A stretch of 64,000 nucleotides of DNA from Ignavibacteria bacterium UBA2360. Its GTDB lineage: Bacteria > Bacteroidota > Ignavibacteria > Tepidaquicellales > OLB5. Below are positions 1 through 7,464 of this stretch, one piece after another; position 1 is the stretch's first letter; every line of letters starts with the position of its first letter. A model generated the notes under the pieces. The model saw only the letters and a program-made list of their open reading frames with translations, ran no database searches and was not told the DNA's origin. The stretch lies in NCBI GenBank assembly GCA_002344125.1, contig DDTQ01000011.1:1081220-1145219 (forward strand), read 5' to 3'. The position numbers and the translations under genes were made by a program.

Positions 1-1938
1 ATCCCATGTGTGAAGCACGGTATCAATTCTTACGTTAACATCAACAACATCAAATGTGTTGGCAATGTTAACCATTATTGAATCGCGGGGAGCTGAACCA
101 ACTGATGGGATCAGGATATTTAATCCGTTTCTGCACCACTGGCCCTGGTTAAATACTGTACCTGTCGGGAAAACCTGAACTGTTGTTACGATGGTATCAT
201 TAGCCCTGTTTTCATCTGTAGCCGCGCCGCTGAATATTCTGAGTGTATAGTTACCTGCAATTGTAGGATTCCATGAGAATGAAGAAGAATCTACTGCGCC
301 TGAAGGTAAACTTGATATTGTGTTTGTTGTCTGTATTGTTCCGTTTACTGAGAATCTTACAGGTAAGTTTGTCTGTGCGTTTGTTCCGCCGTTTGTAACT
401 TTACCTTTTATAGCATATGTTCCGCCCGCTGTGAATGTACCCGGCAAGCTTAAGAACGGACCAACTACTACATCATTTGCAGGCGGCGGACCGTATGTGA
501 TACCAACTGTCCAAACCTGGTAAACACCCGATGAGTTATCAGCCCAGAACGGGAAAATTTTACCGGAACCTGAAGAGAATGTCATTCCTGTATAGTCACC
601 CTGGTAACCGCCGGCAAGACCCGGGATCGGAGCAGGTGTGAATGTATGATCACTTACTGCAACGTCGGTCCATGTAGCACCGCCGTTCAGTGAACGTGAC
701 ATCCAGTATTCTGTTACAAATCCTGATGTATTTCTCTGGTCATAATAAGCAACGTTTACACCGCCATCAGGAGTTACGCAAACTGAAGGCATATAGTTAT
801 ATCTTCCGTTTGAAGGATCCTGGTTAACTTTTGAATGTGACCAGCTTGCACCGCCGTTTGAAGAGATACAAATTGTTACGTCTGATACGTCTAATGTGAG
901 CGGTCCGCCTGATTTTTCAGCGAGAACTGCGTATAACCAGCCGTTTCTTGAGCCGCCTGTCATATCAATAGCCAGGCGCGGGAAACCTGAAGCGCGGATT
1001 CCGTTGAACAAGCTTGCTGCGCGGATACCGTTAACATCTACTGCTGTGTTTGTCTGGTCAATCCATGTTACACCGCCGTCTGTTGATCTTGCAAAACCTA
1101 AATGATCTTCTGTTGAATTCTGACCATTAGTTGTGCAATGTGCCCAAACAACATAAACTACGCCGCCGGGACCAACTCTGATATCGCAGCCCTGCTGGTG
1201 ATGTCCTGATGCGGGTGTAGGTGAAACAGGCTGAGCTGTTGACCATGTAACACCGCCATCAGTTGAATATGAACCAACTATTCTGTTTACAAATGTGCCG
1301 CCGAAGTTTGTCCATACTGTGTAAGCACGGCCAAAAAACGGACTGCCTGTTGTTTCATCTACTGCTGAGAAATTTTTATCAAAACTTGATGCACCGGGGA
1401 AGTTCATATCAAACACCCATGATGTACCGTTGTTTGTTGAGTGACCGAAGCCCTGGATACATGAAAGTCCAAGTCTGCCTGCCCATGTGCTGCCTGTTGG
1501 CCATATGATAGCGCCCGGATCTCCGCTGTTCGGAGTGTACATCTGGTGGCTGCCTGTCCAGCTTGTACCGCCATTATTTGAAAAGGCAAAACCTGTTCCA
1601 AAGAATGAAGGTCCATATGAGTTCCATGATGCGAACATTACAGAGCCGTTGCCCTTCATTGTTGTTGCATCTACTTCACTCTGGGTTGCTGTATGAGGGA
1701 AAGGTCTTACGTTCGGCGGAAGAACTAAAAGTTCAGAGCCTGTGTTTACGTATCTTGTTGTGGTGTTTGGATTTTGGTAATTCACCTGGTCCTGCGCTGC
1801 CGGTAAATCATAGTACTCACCTGTTGGCAGTACTTTCATCATAGGTGTTTTCCACACCCAATCCGGCGCATCCTGTGATATCACACTGCCTGTAAACAGG
1901 AGTGCACACACAAAGAAAAGTGTTGATCTTAGTTTCAT
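1..1938 (-). CDS. Secreted Asp-box (BNR) repeat protein with CARDB-like and P-domain modules, C-terminus outside window
   Basis: The frame is open from 1938 to the left edge (646 codons) and ends there without a stop, so the C-terminus is missing. It begins with a signal peptide (MMKLRSTLFFVCALLFTGSV-type, cut near ISQ). Six Asp-box motifs of the form S-x-(D/N)-x-G-x-(S/T)-W follow (for example STNNGTSW, STDGGVTW, SSNGGASW), which indicates a sialidase-like beta-propeller; the catalytic residues of sialidases were not identified, so no enzyme activity is claimed. A CARDB-like Ig module starts at GPPPANDVVVGPF and the last visible part (WCRNGLNILIP to DTVLHTWD) is the start of a proprotein-convertase P-domain. 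The same two modules occur in the subtilisin at 4015-6732. A T9SS sorting domain probably lies beyond the edge (inference). ATG at 1938 or 1941, both behind AGGAGG; 1938 has the better spacing. Confidence 0.85.
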   Translation of the reverse strand, partial: MKLRSTLFFVCALLFTGSVISQDAPDWVWKTPMMKVLPTGEYYDLPAAQDQVNYQNPNTTTRYVNTGSELLVLPPNVRPFPHTATQSEVDATTMKGNGSVMFASWNSYGPSFFGTGFAFSNNGGTSWTGSHQMYTPNSGDPGAIIWPTGSTWAGRLGLSCIQGFGHSTNNGTSWVFDMNFPGASSFDKNFSAVDETTGSPFFGRAYTVWTNFGGTFVNRIVGSYSTDGGVTWSTAQPVSPTPASGHHQQGCDIRVGPGGVVYVVWAHCTTNGQNSTEDHLGFARSTDGGVTWIDQTNTAVDVNGIRAASLFNGIRASGFPRLAIDMTGGSRNGWLYAVLAEKSGGPLTLDVSDVTICISSNGGASWSHSKVNQDPSNGRYNYMPSVCVTPDGGVNVAYYDQRNTSGFVTEYWMSRSLNGGATWTDVAVSDHTFTPAPIPGLAGGYQGDYTGMTFSSGSGKIFPFWADNSSGVYQVWTVGITYGPPPANDVVVGPFLSLPGTFTAGGTYAIKGKVTNGGTNAQTNLPVRFSVNGTIQTTNTISSLPSGAVDSSSFSWNPTIAGNYTLRIFSGAATDENRANDTIVTTVQVFPTGTVFNQGQWCRNGLNILIPSVGSAPRDSIMVNIANTFDVVDVNVRIDTVLHTWD

Positions 1939-1941
1939 CAT

Positions 1942-1969
1942 TTCCTCCTGGGTATATTATAGTACACCC
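1942..1969 (-). promoter_or_regulatory. Hairpin abutting a strong AGGAGG ribosome-binding site
   Basis: On the minus strand GGGTGTA and TATACCC (1950-1969) form a 7-bp stem with one G-U pair and a 6-base loop. The hairpin ends exactly where AGGAGG (complement of 1944-1949) begins, just before the tandem ATG codons at 1941 and 1938. Most genes in the window lack so strong a Shine-Dalgarno. The same hairpin-AGGAGG arrangement occurs twice near 6.8-7.1 kb. Role in translation or mRNA stability is inferred. Confidence 0.45.
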
Positions 1970-2193
1970 AAATGATTTTAGTTTGGTTAATTAAAAAGTG
2001 ATTTTTTGTACCGCATTTTAAGCGATTATTTCAATAAATGCAAGTTTATTTTTAGTGTTTAACGTGTATTTATAAAACTTATTGGTAGTGTAGTATATCA
2101 GATGGACTACACTTTATTGACGGTTGTTTCTAATTGTACCATACGCAATTCTTTTTGATGATTTATTTTTTTAATTTTTGAGTATTTTATAAG

Positions 2194-3492
2194 ATGAACA
2201 ATATTTTAAAATTTTGCCTTTTAATCAGCATTTTTGTTAATCTTTTAAGCACAATGGCATTTTCACAGGTCTATTGGCTCGATCACCCTTCGCCGGTTGA
2301 AAAGAGATTGTTTCGCGCGCAGTTTGTGGATTCTGCTTATGGTTGGGTTGTGGGTGATTCAGGCACAATAATCAACACAACAAACAGCGGCGCAACATGG
2401 ATCGCTCAGAATTCAGGGGTTGTAGGCGCAGATCTTAAAGATCTTTCATTTACCTCCAGAACGAACGGTTGGGTGATATCATTTGATTCAACATACAAAA
2501 GCTTCTTGCTCAAGACAACAAATTCAGGGGCAGTATGGAGCAAAATATACTTTCCTGATACTACCACAATATTAAAAACAGTTTGTTTCATTAATGAAAC
2601 CACGGGATTTGTTTCGGGATTCAGCGGGTATATTTACAGAACCACCAATGCGGGCATTAACTGGAGTAACAGTTATATTGATACGACAAGCTGTTTGTAT
2701 CTGTTTCCTAAAGATGATATAGTTTTTATAAATGCGCTTACTGGATTCGCATGCGGGGGAGTTCTTGACCTGCAGGGCATTTTTGTTAAAACTACCAACG
2801 GCGGTGATAGCTGGTTTTCTATGTGTGTTGCGGCAGAGCCGCTTCACGAGATCCGCGATCTGGGGAACGGCAGAATCGCAGTAATGGGTGGAGATTATGA
2901 TCTGGGCAGTATTCTTGCTGTATCTTCAGATGGAGGAAATAACTGGGTATATGAGCAAACAGGTTGTTTCGGCAACGCCGAAGGCTTCGCCTTCAGGACG
3001 CCCTCGGAAGTATGGGCTGCGCTGAATTTTGCCGGCAGGTTTGCGGTTAATCTCGATTCCATGAAACCCGGTTCCAGGTGGGAGTGCGTTGATTCCCCGG
3101 GACAGGTTGAAGTGAATGATGTTGAATTCCTTAACCCGCAGCTGGGGTTTGCCTTTGGCGATAGAGGAAAGATCTTTAAATATAATTCTTCCGTAATAGG
3201 TGTAAGCAGCACCGGAAACAATGTGCCCATGGAAAGTGAATTGCTTCAAAACTATCCAAACCCATTTAACCCTGAAACAATGATTGAGTACTTCCTCTCT
3301 TCGCCTTCAGATGTTGTGATACAAGTTTATGACAACACGGGCAAAGAAGTTATGAACTTTAATGAAGGTAACAAGAATTCAGGCAGGCACAGCATTTCCC
3401 TGAACTTCAGCAATTTTCCTTCGGGTGTGTATTTCTACAAACTCAACTTTGGCAGCAGTTCATTAAGCCGCAAAATGGTTTTGATAAAGTGA
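2194..3492 (+). CDS. T9SS-secreted Ycf48/BNR-type propeller protein
   Basis: A 432-residue exported protein. The signal peptide is residues 1-25 (hydrophobic FCLLISIFVNLLSTMAFSQ). Residues about 30-335 carry repeats of the Ycf48-like type (GWVVGDSGTIINTTNSGATW, GFVSGFSGYIYRTTNAGINW, GFAFGDRGKIFKY), each one blade of a seven-bladed propeller. Residues about 345-432 are a T9SS type A sorting domain (LLQNYPNPFNPET, then VYDNTGKEV and GVYFYKL, ending in KMVLIK), which directs export across the outer membrane. In these bacteria such propellers are cell-surface proteins of unknown ligand. It is transcribed divergently from the gene at 1-1938 with about 250 bases between them. The start codon has no obvious Shine-Dalgarno. 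Confidence 0.88.
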   Translation: MNNILKFCLLISIFVNLLSTMAFSQVYWLDHPSPVEKRLFRAQFVDSAYGWVVGDSGTIINTTNSGATWIAQNSGVVGADLKDLSFTSRTNGWVISFDSTYKSFLLKTTNSGAVWSKIYFPDTTTILKTVCFINETTGFVSGFSGYIYRTTNAGINWSNSYIDTTSCLYLFPKDDIVFINALTGFACGGVLDLQGIFVKTTNGGDSWFSMCVAAEPLHEIRDLGNGRIAVMGGDYDLGSILAVSSDGGNNWVYEQTGCFGNAEGFAFRTPSEVWAALNFAGRFAVNLDSMKPGSRWECVDSPGQVEVNDVEFLNPQLGFAFGDRGKIFKYNSSVIGVSSTGNNVPMESELLQNYPNPFNPETMIEYFLSSPSDVVIQVYDNTGKEVMNFNEGNKNSGRHSISLNFSNFPSGVYFYKLNFGSSSLSRKMVLIK

Positions 3493-3525
3493 ACTCTGCT
3501 CAATATTAGTCCCCGCAGAGTCTCC

Positions 3526-3545
3526 TTCTTCGGAGAGACACCGTG
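3526..3545 (+). repeat. 20-base direct repeat, copy 1
   Basis: TTCTTCGGAGAGACACCGTG is identical at 3526-3545 and 3772-3791. A diverged relative sharing CGCAGAGT and CGGAGAGAC lies at 7306-7329. The part CTCCTTCTTCGGAG can fold. It looks like a dispersed intergenic repeat of unknown role. Confidence 0.55.
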
Positions 3546-3607
3546 CCGACAGTTGTAAATATTTTGAATAAATAAATTCTGAGAACTTTTTGTACGACCT
3601 CCCCTAA

Positions 3608-3629
3608 ATCCCCTCCAAAGGAGGGGACT
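3608..3629. repeat. CCCCTCC-aaa-GGAGGGG palindrome
   Basis: A perfect inverted repeat with a three-base centre. The sequence resembles one arm of the longer element at 8222-8276 (CCCCTCT/AGGGG). A shorter relative, CTCCCCT-caa-AGGGGA, lies near 3741-3756. Probably a fragment of the same dispersed repeat family. Confidence 0.45.
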
Positions 3630-3771
3630 TAAAATCAAAATATAACTCCGTTTGATACAAATTTGTATCCGCACAGTCCTTTGCTTTACGTTCAGCTTTT
3701 TGGACTCTACGGATTTATTTAATTTTAGTAACCCCACCAGCTCCCCTCAAAGGGGAAGGGCGTTTTCATTT

Positions 3772-3791
3772 TTCTTCGGAGAGACACCGTG
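3772..3791 (+). repeat. 20-base direct repeat, copy 2
   Basis: Identical to 3526-3545, 246 bases downstream in the same orientation and the same convergent intergenic region. Confidence 0.55.
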
Positions 3792-3820
3792 AATAATTAA
3801 ACTACAATCCGTCACATTTG

Positions 3821-3909
3821 AGCCCCGAAGGGGCGGGATATATCAGCGATGGGCGAAGCCCATCGTGATTACTACACGAACAATCTTAGCCCTGAAAGGG
3901 CGTAATAAA
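3821..3909. repeat. REP-like element with three GAA-loop hairpins
   Basis: Three successive inverted repeats each close on GAA: GCCCC-gaa-GGGGC (3822-3834), CGATGGGC-gaa-GCCCATCG (3847-3865) and GCCCT-gaa-AGGGC (about 3889-3901). Evenly spaced GC-rich hairpins in convergent intergenic DNA are typical of REP/BIME elements mobilised by RAYT-type Y1 transposases; no such transposase is in the window. Only one copy occurs here. Confidence 0.55.
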
Positions 3910-3945
3910 AAAATGCACAGGGCTCAGATAGAAAATTTAAACAAA

Positions 3946-3972
3946 TAAAAAGGCGCCTATTTCAGGCGCCTT
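3946..3972 (-). terminator. Rho-independent terminator of the subtilisin gene
   Basis: On the minus strand AAGGCGCCT-gaaat-AGGCGCCTT is followed by a T-rich tail (TTTTTATTT). It lies 43 bases beyond the stop codon of the protease gene. Confidence 0.8.
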
Positions 3973-4014
3973 CGTTCTAAAACGGGGTAATACTACATTG
4001 AAGCGTTAACAGTT

Positions 4015-6732
4015 TTATTTTACAAGAACCATTCTTTTTACTGATGTGAATTCACCTGCATCGATTCTATAGAAATAAATTCCGCTGGCAAGTTCTGATG
4101 CGTTGAAATCAACTGTATGGAAACCCGGTTGTTTCACTTCGTTCACAAGTGTTACAACTTCTTTACCTAATACGTCATATATCTTAAGTACAACATTTGA
4201 TGGTGTTGGTACTGAATATTTGATCGAAGTATTCGGGTTGAACGGATTGGGGTAATTTTGTGCCAAAGAAAAATAATTAGGTATTTCAATGGTTTGAATA
4301 CCGCCAACAACTGTCTGGTAGGTTATTTGTAAACACCATGCTTTCAGCAGTCCGGTATCACCGGTAGCGCCGTCAGAGATCGAAAGAGTCCAGGTACCGT
4401 TAACAGCCTGGCCTACGAAAGGAGCAAGTGGTGAGGATGGAATGAAGGAACCGGTAAAAGGCGCTGTTCCGCTTGCAATTGGTGTTGCAGCTGAATCATT
4501 CAAAACTGTTCCAATAAAATTATCACCGCTGCCTCCAACACCTGAAATTATATTCACATTTGTAGCCCCTTTTATAAGTGAAATTGACAGGTCCGCATCC
4601 CAGGTATGGATAATTGTATCTATCCTTACATTCACATCAACGATGTTAAATGAATTCGCGATATTTACAACCATATTATCACTTACAGTAGAATTATCGG
4701 GGATAACTAAATTTACATTGTTCCTGCAAATTGTGGTTTGTGTATTTACTACACCTGAGGGAAGTACTGTTACTACTGCGGTAACTGTATCGTTTGACCT
4801 GTTGTTATCAACTGCAAGACCTGTCGCGATCTTTAAAGTATAGTTGCCAACAACTGTTGGTGTCCATGAAAATGTCACGGAATCATTTCCGCCTGCAGGC
4901 AGGCTTGGTATTGTTACCGTTGATCCGACAATTGTTCCGTTCACAAAGAACCTGCAAGGAACGTTAGTCTGCGCGTTTGTACCAATGTTTGAAATTCTTG
5001 ATCTTATATTGTACGCAGTGTTTACAGTAAAGCTTCCGGGGAAGCTTAAGAACGGACCTGCTGCAACATCGTTTGCAGGCGGTGGACCCACTGCAAGCAA
5101 CGCGAGGTTTGCGTTTACAATACCGTATCCCATTTCATTATTCCATGTATTTCCTAAGTTGGCAAGCGGTCCCGCGGAAGTATAGCTGTAGCTGCCGCGT
5201 TTCTGAGCTGTTCTGTTTATTCTTGCTCTTACAGTATCCCAGGTTTGAGATGAGTCTTTGGAAAGCAGTAGTCCCGCTACACCTGAGGTGTTAGGGGTTG
5301 CGCTTGATGTTCCGTTAAATGAGTTTGTATAGCCGCCACCCTGAACTGTTGCGTATATTTTTACACAGGGCGCTACTATATCAAGTCCTGTTCCGTAGTT
5401 TGCTCCCCACCAGTTTTCATTGTCACAGCTGGAAGGTGATTTTCTTTGGTTACACGGACTTACACCGCCAACTGAAATTACAGTTGTAAGCGTAGAAGGC
5501 CAGCTCAATGCGCCGTTACCGTTTCCGGTTGCGAAAACCCAGACGATACCCTTTCCGTTTCTGCCTAATGTTGTACCGTCAAGTATTGCGTTATCTGCAG
5601 CGCTTACCGGACTTCCGCCGCCCCATGAGTTGCTGCTGATCCAGCAGTTTCCGAACGTTCTTACACCGATCATAGCATTCGTAATAGCGGCTGTTGTTGT
5701 GCTTCCTCCTGAGTTGAATATTTTTGCAGAAAATACTTTTGCGTTTGGCGCAACTCCTGAAATACCTATTGTATTATTCCCAAGAGCCGCGATTATTCCG
5801 GCGCAGGAAGCGCCATGTCCGAAATCGTCAATACCGCCGTAAGTGTTGGCGTAGTAATTGAAGTTGTAACCGTTTACCACGTTAGCCGAAAGATCTGGGT
5901 GAGTTGTATCCATACCTGAATCTACAACAGAGATCCTGCATTGCTGAATTCCTGTTGTTTGGTTCCATGCGCTATCCAGGCCCATATCATTGTTCGCTGT
6001 TCCTGTCCCTGTTACAGGTATATTTGTACCGGTATTGATTGCTGACCACTGCATTGGAAAGAACTGGTCATTTGGTACCAGCTGAAGCAGATTGGTGTAA
6101 AAGAAACCCGGGTCAGCGTAATTTACAACCCCGTTTTCATAGACTTCATTAGCGTATTCTATTGAAGTTTTACTTGTTCCGGTTGGTATCTGCACAAGAT
6201 ATGAAAGTCCGCCGGTTAACTCAAGCTGCTGAAGGATCGTCATGTTCTTGCCTTTTAAGTACTGATCCACCTGCTGCCTGCTGAAGTTTGGTTTGAACTG
6301 AAGTATTATGTTATCCTCGCATCCTATCAATGTGTTTCTGTTTCCTAATCCTTCTTTCACGCCAAACACAGGTGAAGCTGTTAAAACTGAGTTGTTTGAT
6401 CTTAGTGCGCTGATTATTGTGTTTATTGATGTGTTATCAAGCGCGCCGGTTAACTTTATGAACTGCCTTACATCATTTTTTTCAAATGAGTAATCGGCCG
6501 GTATAGTGCCGTATGAACTGATCATATTTTCAAATTCTGTCCGGCTGATTTCACTTTTCAGCTTAACAAAAATCATATCTGTTTTGTGCTCAAGGTAATA
6601 CTTTTGACCCTGGTAATAATAATAGTTTGTAACGCTTGAGGCGTTACTTCCGGTTACCGGAGCATTCCACCCTATGAAGCTGGATGAAACAGCAAATATA
6701 ATAAGTAATACTAATCCGGATATTTTTTTCAT
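4015..6732 (-). CDS. T9SS-secreted subtilisin-like (S8) protease with P-domain
   Basis: A 905-residue exported serine protease. Signal peptide about 1-22, then an N-terminal region that may act as propeptide. The peptidase S8 domain spans about 225-545 with the triad Asp271 (VVDSGMDTTHPD), His306 (DDFGHGASCAG) and Ser476 (FNGTSSATP), and oxyanion Asn368 (SSNSWGGG). A CARDB-like Ig module follows from GPPPANDVAAGPF (about 550-655), then a proprotein-convertase P-domain (about 660-775, HTWDADLSISL to GLLKAWCLQI) and a T9SS type A sorting domain (about 820-905, LAQNYPNPFNPNT to KRMVLVK). All catalytic residues are present, so an active extracellular protease is expected. AAAGGAG lies upstream of the start. 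The CARDB-P-domain pair also occurs in the gene at 1-1938. Confidence 0.95.
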   Translation of the reverse strand: MKKISGLVLLIIFAVSSSFIGWNAPVTGSNASSVTNYYYYQGQKYYLEHKTDMIFVKLKSEISRTEFENMISSYGTIPADYSFEKNDVRQFIKLTGALDNTSINTIISALRSNNSVLTASPVFGVKEGLGNRNTLIGCEDNIILQFKPNFSRQQVDQYLKGKNMTILQQLELTGGLSYLVQIPTGTSKTSIEYANEVYENGVVNYADPGFFYTNLLQLVPNDQFFPMQWSAINTGTNIPVTGTGTANNDMGLDSAWNQTTGIQQCRISVVDSGMDTTHPDLSANVVNGYNFNYYANTYGGIDDFGHGASCAGIIAALGNNTIGISGVAPNAKVFSAKIFNSGGSTTTAAITNAMIGVRTFGNCWISSNSWGGGSPVSAADNAILDGTTLGRNGKGIVWVFATGNGNGALSWPSTLTTVISVGGVSPCNQRKSPSSCDNENWWGANYGTGLDIVAPCVKIYATVQGGGYTNSFNGTSSATPNTSGVAGLLLSKDSSQTWDTVRARINRTAQKRGSYSYTSAGPLANLGNTWNNEMGYGIVNANLALLAVGPPPANDVAAGPFLSFPGSFTVNTAYNIRSRISNIGTNAQTNVPCRFFVNGTIVGSTVTIPSLPAGGNDSVTFSWTPTVVGNYTLKIATGLAVDNNRSNDTVTAVVTVLPSGVVNTQTTICRNNVNLVIPDNSTVSDNMVVNIANSFNIVDVNVRIDTIIHTWDADLSISLIKGATNVNIISGVGGSGDNFIGTVLNDSAATPIASGTAPFTGSFIPSSPLAPFVGQAVNGTWTLSISDGATGDTGLLKAWCLQITYQTVVGGIQTIEIPNYFSLAQNYPNPFNPNTSIKYSVPTPSNVVLKIYDVLGKEVVTLVNEVKQPGFHTVDFNASELASGIYFYRIDAGEFTSVKRMVLVK

Positions 6733-6781
6733 TTTAAAGCTATCTCCTTTGGTTTATTTTTTTGTAATGCTGCGCTTTTTT

Positions 6782-6815
6782 ACATTAGAAAAACAATTGT
6801 GTTTTTGCTTAATGT
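6782..6815 (-). promoter_or_regulatory. Hairpin overlapping the end of a mini-ORF in the protease leader
   Basis: ACATTA and TAATGT, continued by AAAAAC/GTTTTT, form a stem of about 12-13 pairs around a short loop. The left arm covers the last codons and stop of the 8-codon ORF at 6809-6835. No U-tract follows on the minus strand, so it is not a standard terminator. A ribosome on the mini-ORF would disrupt it; attenuator-like function is speculation. Confidence 0.3.
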
Positions 6816-6835
6816 AGAAAATGTCTTTTGTCCAT
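6809..6835 (-). CDS. Possible 8-residue leader peptide (MDKRHFLH) upstream of the protease gene
   Basis: ATG at 6835 is preceded by AGGAGG at ideal spacing (AGGAGGAATAAAATG), the strongest ribosome-binding site in the neighbourhood, yet the frame stops after eight codons. Its stop lies inside the hairpin at 6782-6815, about 75 bases before the protease start. It may be a translated leader or the relic of a duplicated gene start. Confidence 0.25.
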   Translation of the reverse strand: MDKRHFLH

Positions 6836-6896
6836 TTTATTCCTCCTGTATTTCAATACGAAAACCCATTTCGTATCGATATACAATAAAATGAAA
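6833..6896 (-). repeat. Leader module copy 1 (hairpin plus AGGAGG plus ATG)
   Basis: On the minus strand the module reads TTCATTTTATT, then a hairpin, then AGGAGGAATAAAATG. The hairpin at 6848-6884 has about 15 pairs (GTAT/ATAC outside, ATACGAAA/TTTCGTAT inside, one A-A mismatch). Copy 2 at 7046-7094 has the same flanks but an unrelated hairpin sequence, so the fold rather than the sequence is kept. Confidence 0.5.
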
Positions 6897-6904
6897 CTAT
6901 TGAG

Positions 6905-7048
6905 TTAATTATGTTTTAATGAGATCTTGATCCTTGCAGAAAATGCAGGCGGGGATATTTGTAGAATGAGGATAAATGAAACGCCATTCAACAAGAACCC
7001 ATATCGCATTTGCCGCATGGTTATTGCTAAAAAATTTTTGGCGTTCAT
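6905..7048 (-). CDS. Possible 47-residue peptide behind a strong ribosome-binding site
   Basis: ATG at 7048 follows AGGAGGAATAAA in module copy 2. The encoded peptide starts MNAKNFLAITMRQMRYGFLL and contains a hydrophobic stretch (VSFILILQI) followed by AFSA, so it superficially resembles a lone signal peptide. It ends eight bases before module copy 1. It may be a small exported peptide or the remnant of a duplicated secreted-protein gene. No homologue is recognised and an overlapping plus-strand frame also exists, so confidence is low. Confidence 0.25.
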   Translation of the reverse strand: MNAKNFLAITMRQMRYGFLLNGVSFILILQISPPAFSARIKISLKHN

Positions 7049-7094
7049 TTTATTCCTCCTGCATGCAGCAAATGCCGCATACAATAAAATGAAG
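7046..7094 (-). repeat. Leader module copy 2 (hairpin plus AGGAGG plus ATG)
   Basis: Same flanks as 6833-6896 (TTCATTTTATTGTAT and AGGAGGAATAAAATG) around a different hairpin at 7061-7082, whose arms GTATGCGGC and GCTGCATGC pair over nine positions with G-U pairs. Confidence 0.5.
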
Positions 7095-7305
7095 TCATAC
7101 TTATTTAATGCAAATTTCGCTTAATTCATTTAAATAGTCAAGTTACTATTTGGCTGTAAAGATACTCCTCTCAATTTGGAACAATGCTGCTTCCAAAACG
7201 AACTAAGCTGCTGTATTTATGTAAAATAGATTCTGTTAATTTCCATTACGTGTGGGTAATTCAGTAAGCCACTCTGGATACCCTCACAGGGGGAAGTCAG
7301 ATTTT

Positions 7306-7329
7306 CGCAGAGTCCTCCTTCGGAGAGAC
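7306..7329 (+). repeat. Diverged copy of the 3526-3545 repeat
   Basis: CGCAGAGTCCTCCTTCGGAG followed by AGAC matches the region 3514-3539 (CGCAGAGTCTCC and CGGAGAGAC) except for small changes at the centre. Confidence 0.4.
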
Positions 7330-7345
7330 TTCGGGAAAACTGAGT

Positions 7346-7383
7346 AAAAAAAACCTTCAAGGTCTTAAAGACCCGGAAGGTTT
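7346..7383 (-). terminator. Terminator of lipB
   Basis: On the minus strand AACCTTC...GAAGGTT encloses an inner GGGTC/AGACC-type stem and is followed by eight T residues. It lies about 80 bases after the lipB stop. Confidence 0.75.
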
Positions 7384-7406
7384 AAATTGGGGCAACCACG
7401 AAAAAA

Positions 7407-7440
7407 ATACGACCCACCGGGTCGTCTCTACAAAAAGCGA
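7407..7440. repeat. Type A palindromic repeat, intergenic copy
   Basis: ACGACCC-acc-GGGTCGT followed by CTCTACAAAAAGCGAAT. The palindrome and its right flank match sequences inside the coding regions at 31716-31738 and 48485-48507 (the latter continues CTCTGCAAAAGCGGGAAT). It shows that the coding copies derive from an element that also exists outside genes. Confidence 0.65.
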
Positions 7441-7464
7441 ATTACAATACCCCATCGGAAATAC

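Larger units (their letters stand above)
3493..4014. other. Intergenic region made mostly of short palindromic repeats
   Basis: No credible gene is visible in these 522 bases. They contain two copies of a perfect 20-base repeat (3526-3545 and 3772-3791), CCCCTCC/GGAGGGG palindromes near 3608-3629 and 3741-3760, a three-hairpin REP-like element (3821-3909) and a terminator (3946-3972). Both flanking genes end here, so this is a convergent intergenic region where insertions would do little harm. Confidence 0.7.
6733..7464. other. 732-base intergenic region with duplicated leader module and dispersed repeats
   Basis: It holds, in minus-strand order toward the protease gene: a type A palindromic repeat (7407-7440), the lipB terminator (7346-7383), a relative of the 20-base repeat (7306-7329), two copies of a hairpin-AGGAGG-AATAAA-ATG module (7046-7094 and 6833-6896), a possible 47-codon ORF, an 8-codon ORF and a hairpin (6782-6815). 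No longer gene is convincing. Confidence 0.6.

Noticed and set aside
1..1938. Sialidase
   Set aside because: Asp-box repeats occur in many non-sialidase propellers. The arginine triad, nucleophilic Tyr and FRIP motif were not seen.
3821..3909. tRNA or structured RNA gene
   Set aside because: The three GAA-loop hairpins do not form a cloverleaf, and there is no anticodon arm, T-loop or CCA end.
5420..5842. A 140-codon plus-strand frame opposite the subtilisin gene
   Set aside because: The minus strand carries the complete S8 catalytic domain with all active-site motifs; the opposite frame is a shadow with low-complexity Pro/Ala-rich sequence.
6927..7124. A 65-codon plus-strand frame in the leader region
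   Set aside because: It lacks a ribosome-binding site and runs across the duplicated minus-strand leader module, which has AGGAGG and a hairpin. The minus-strand reading is better supported, though also weak.
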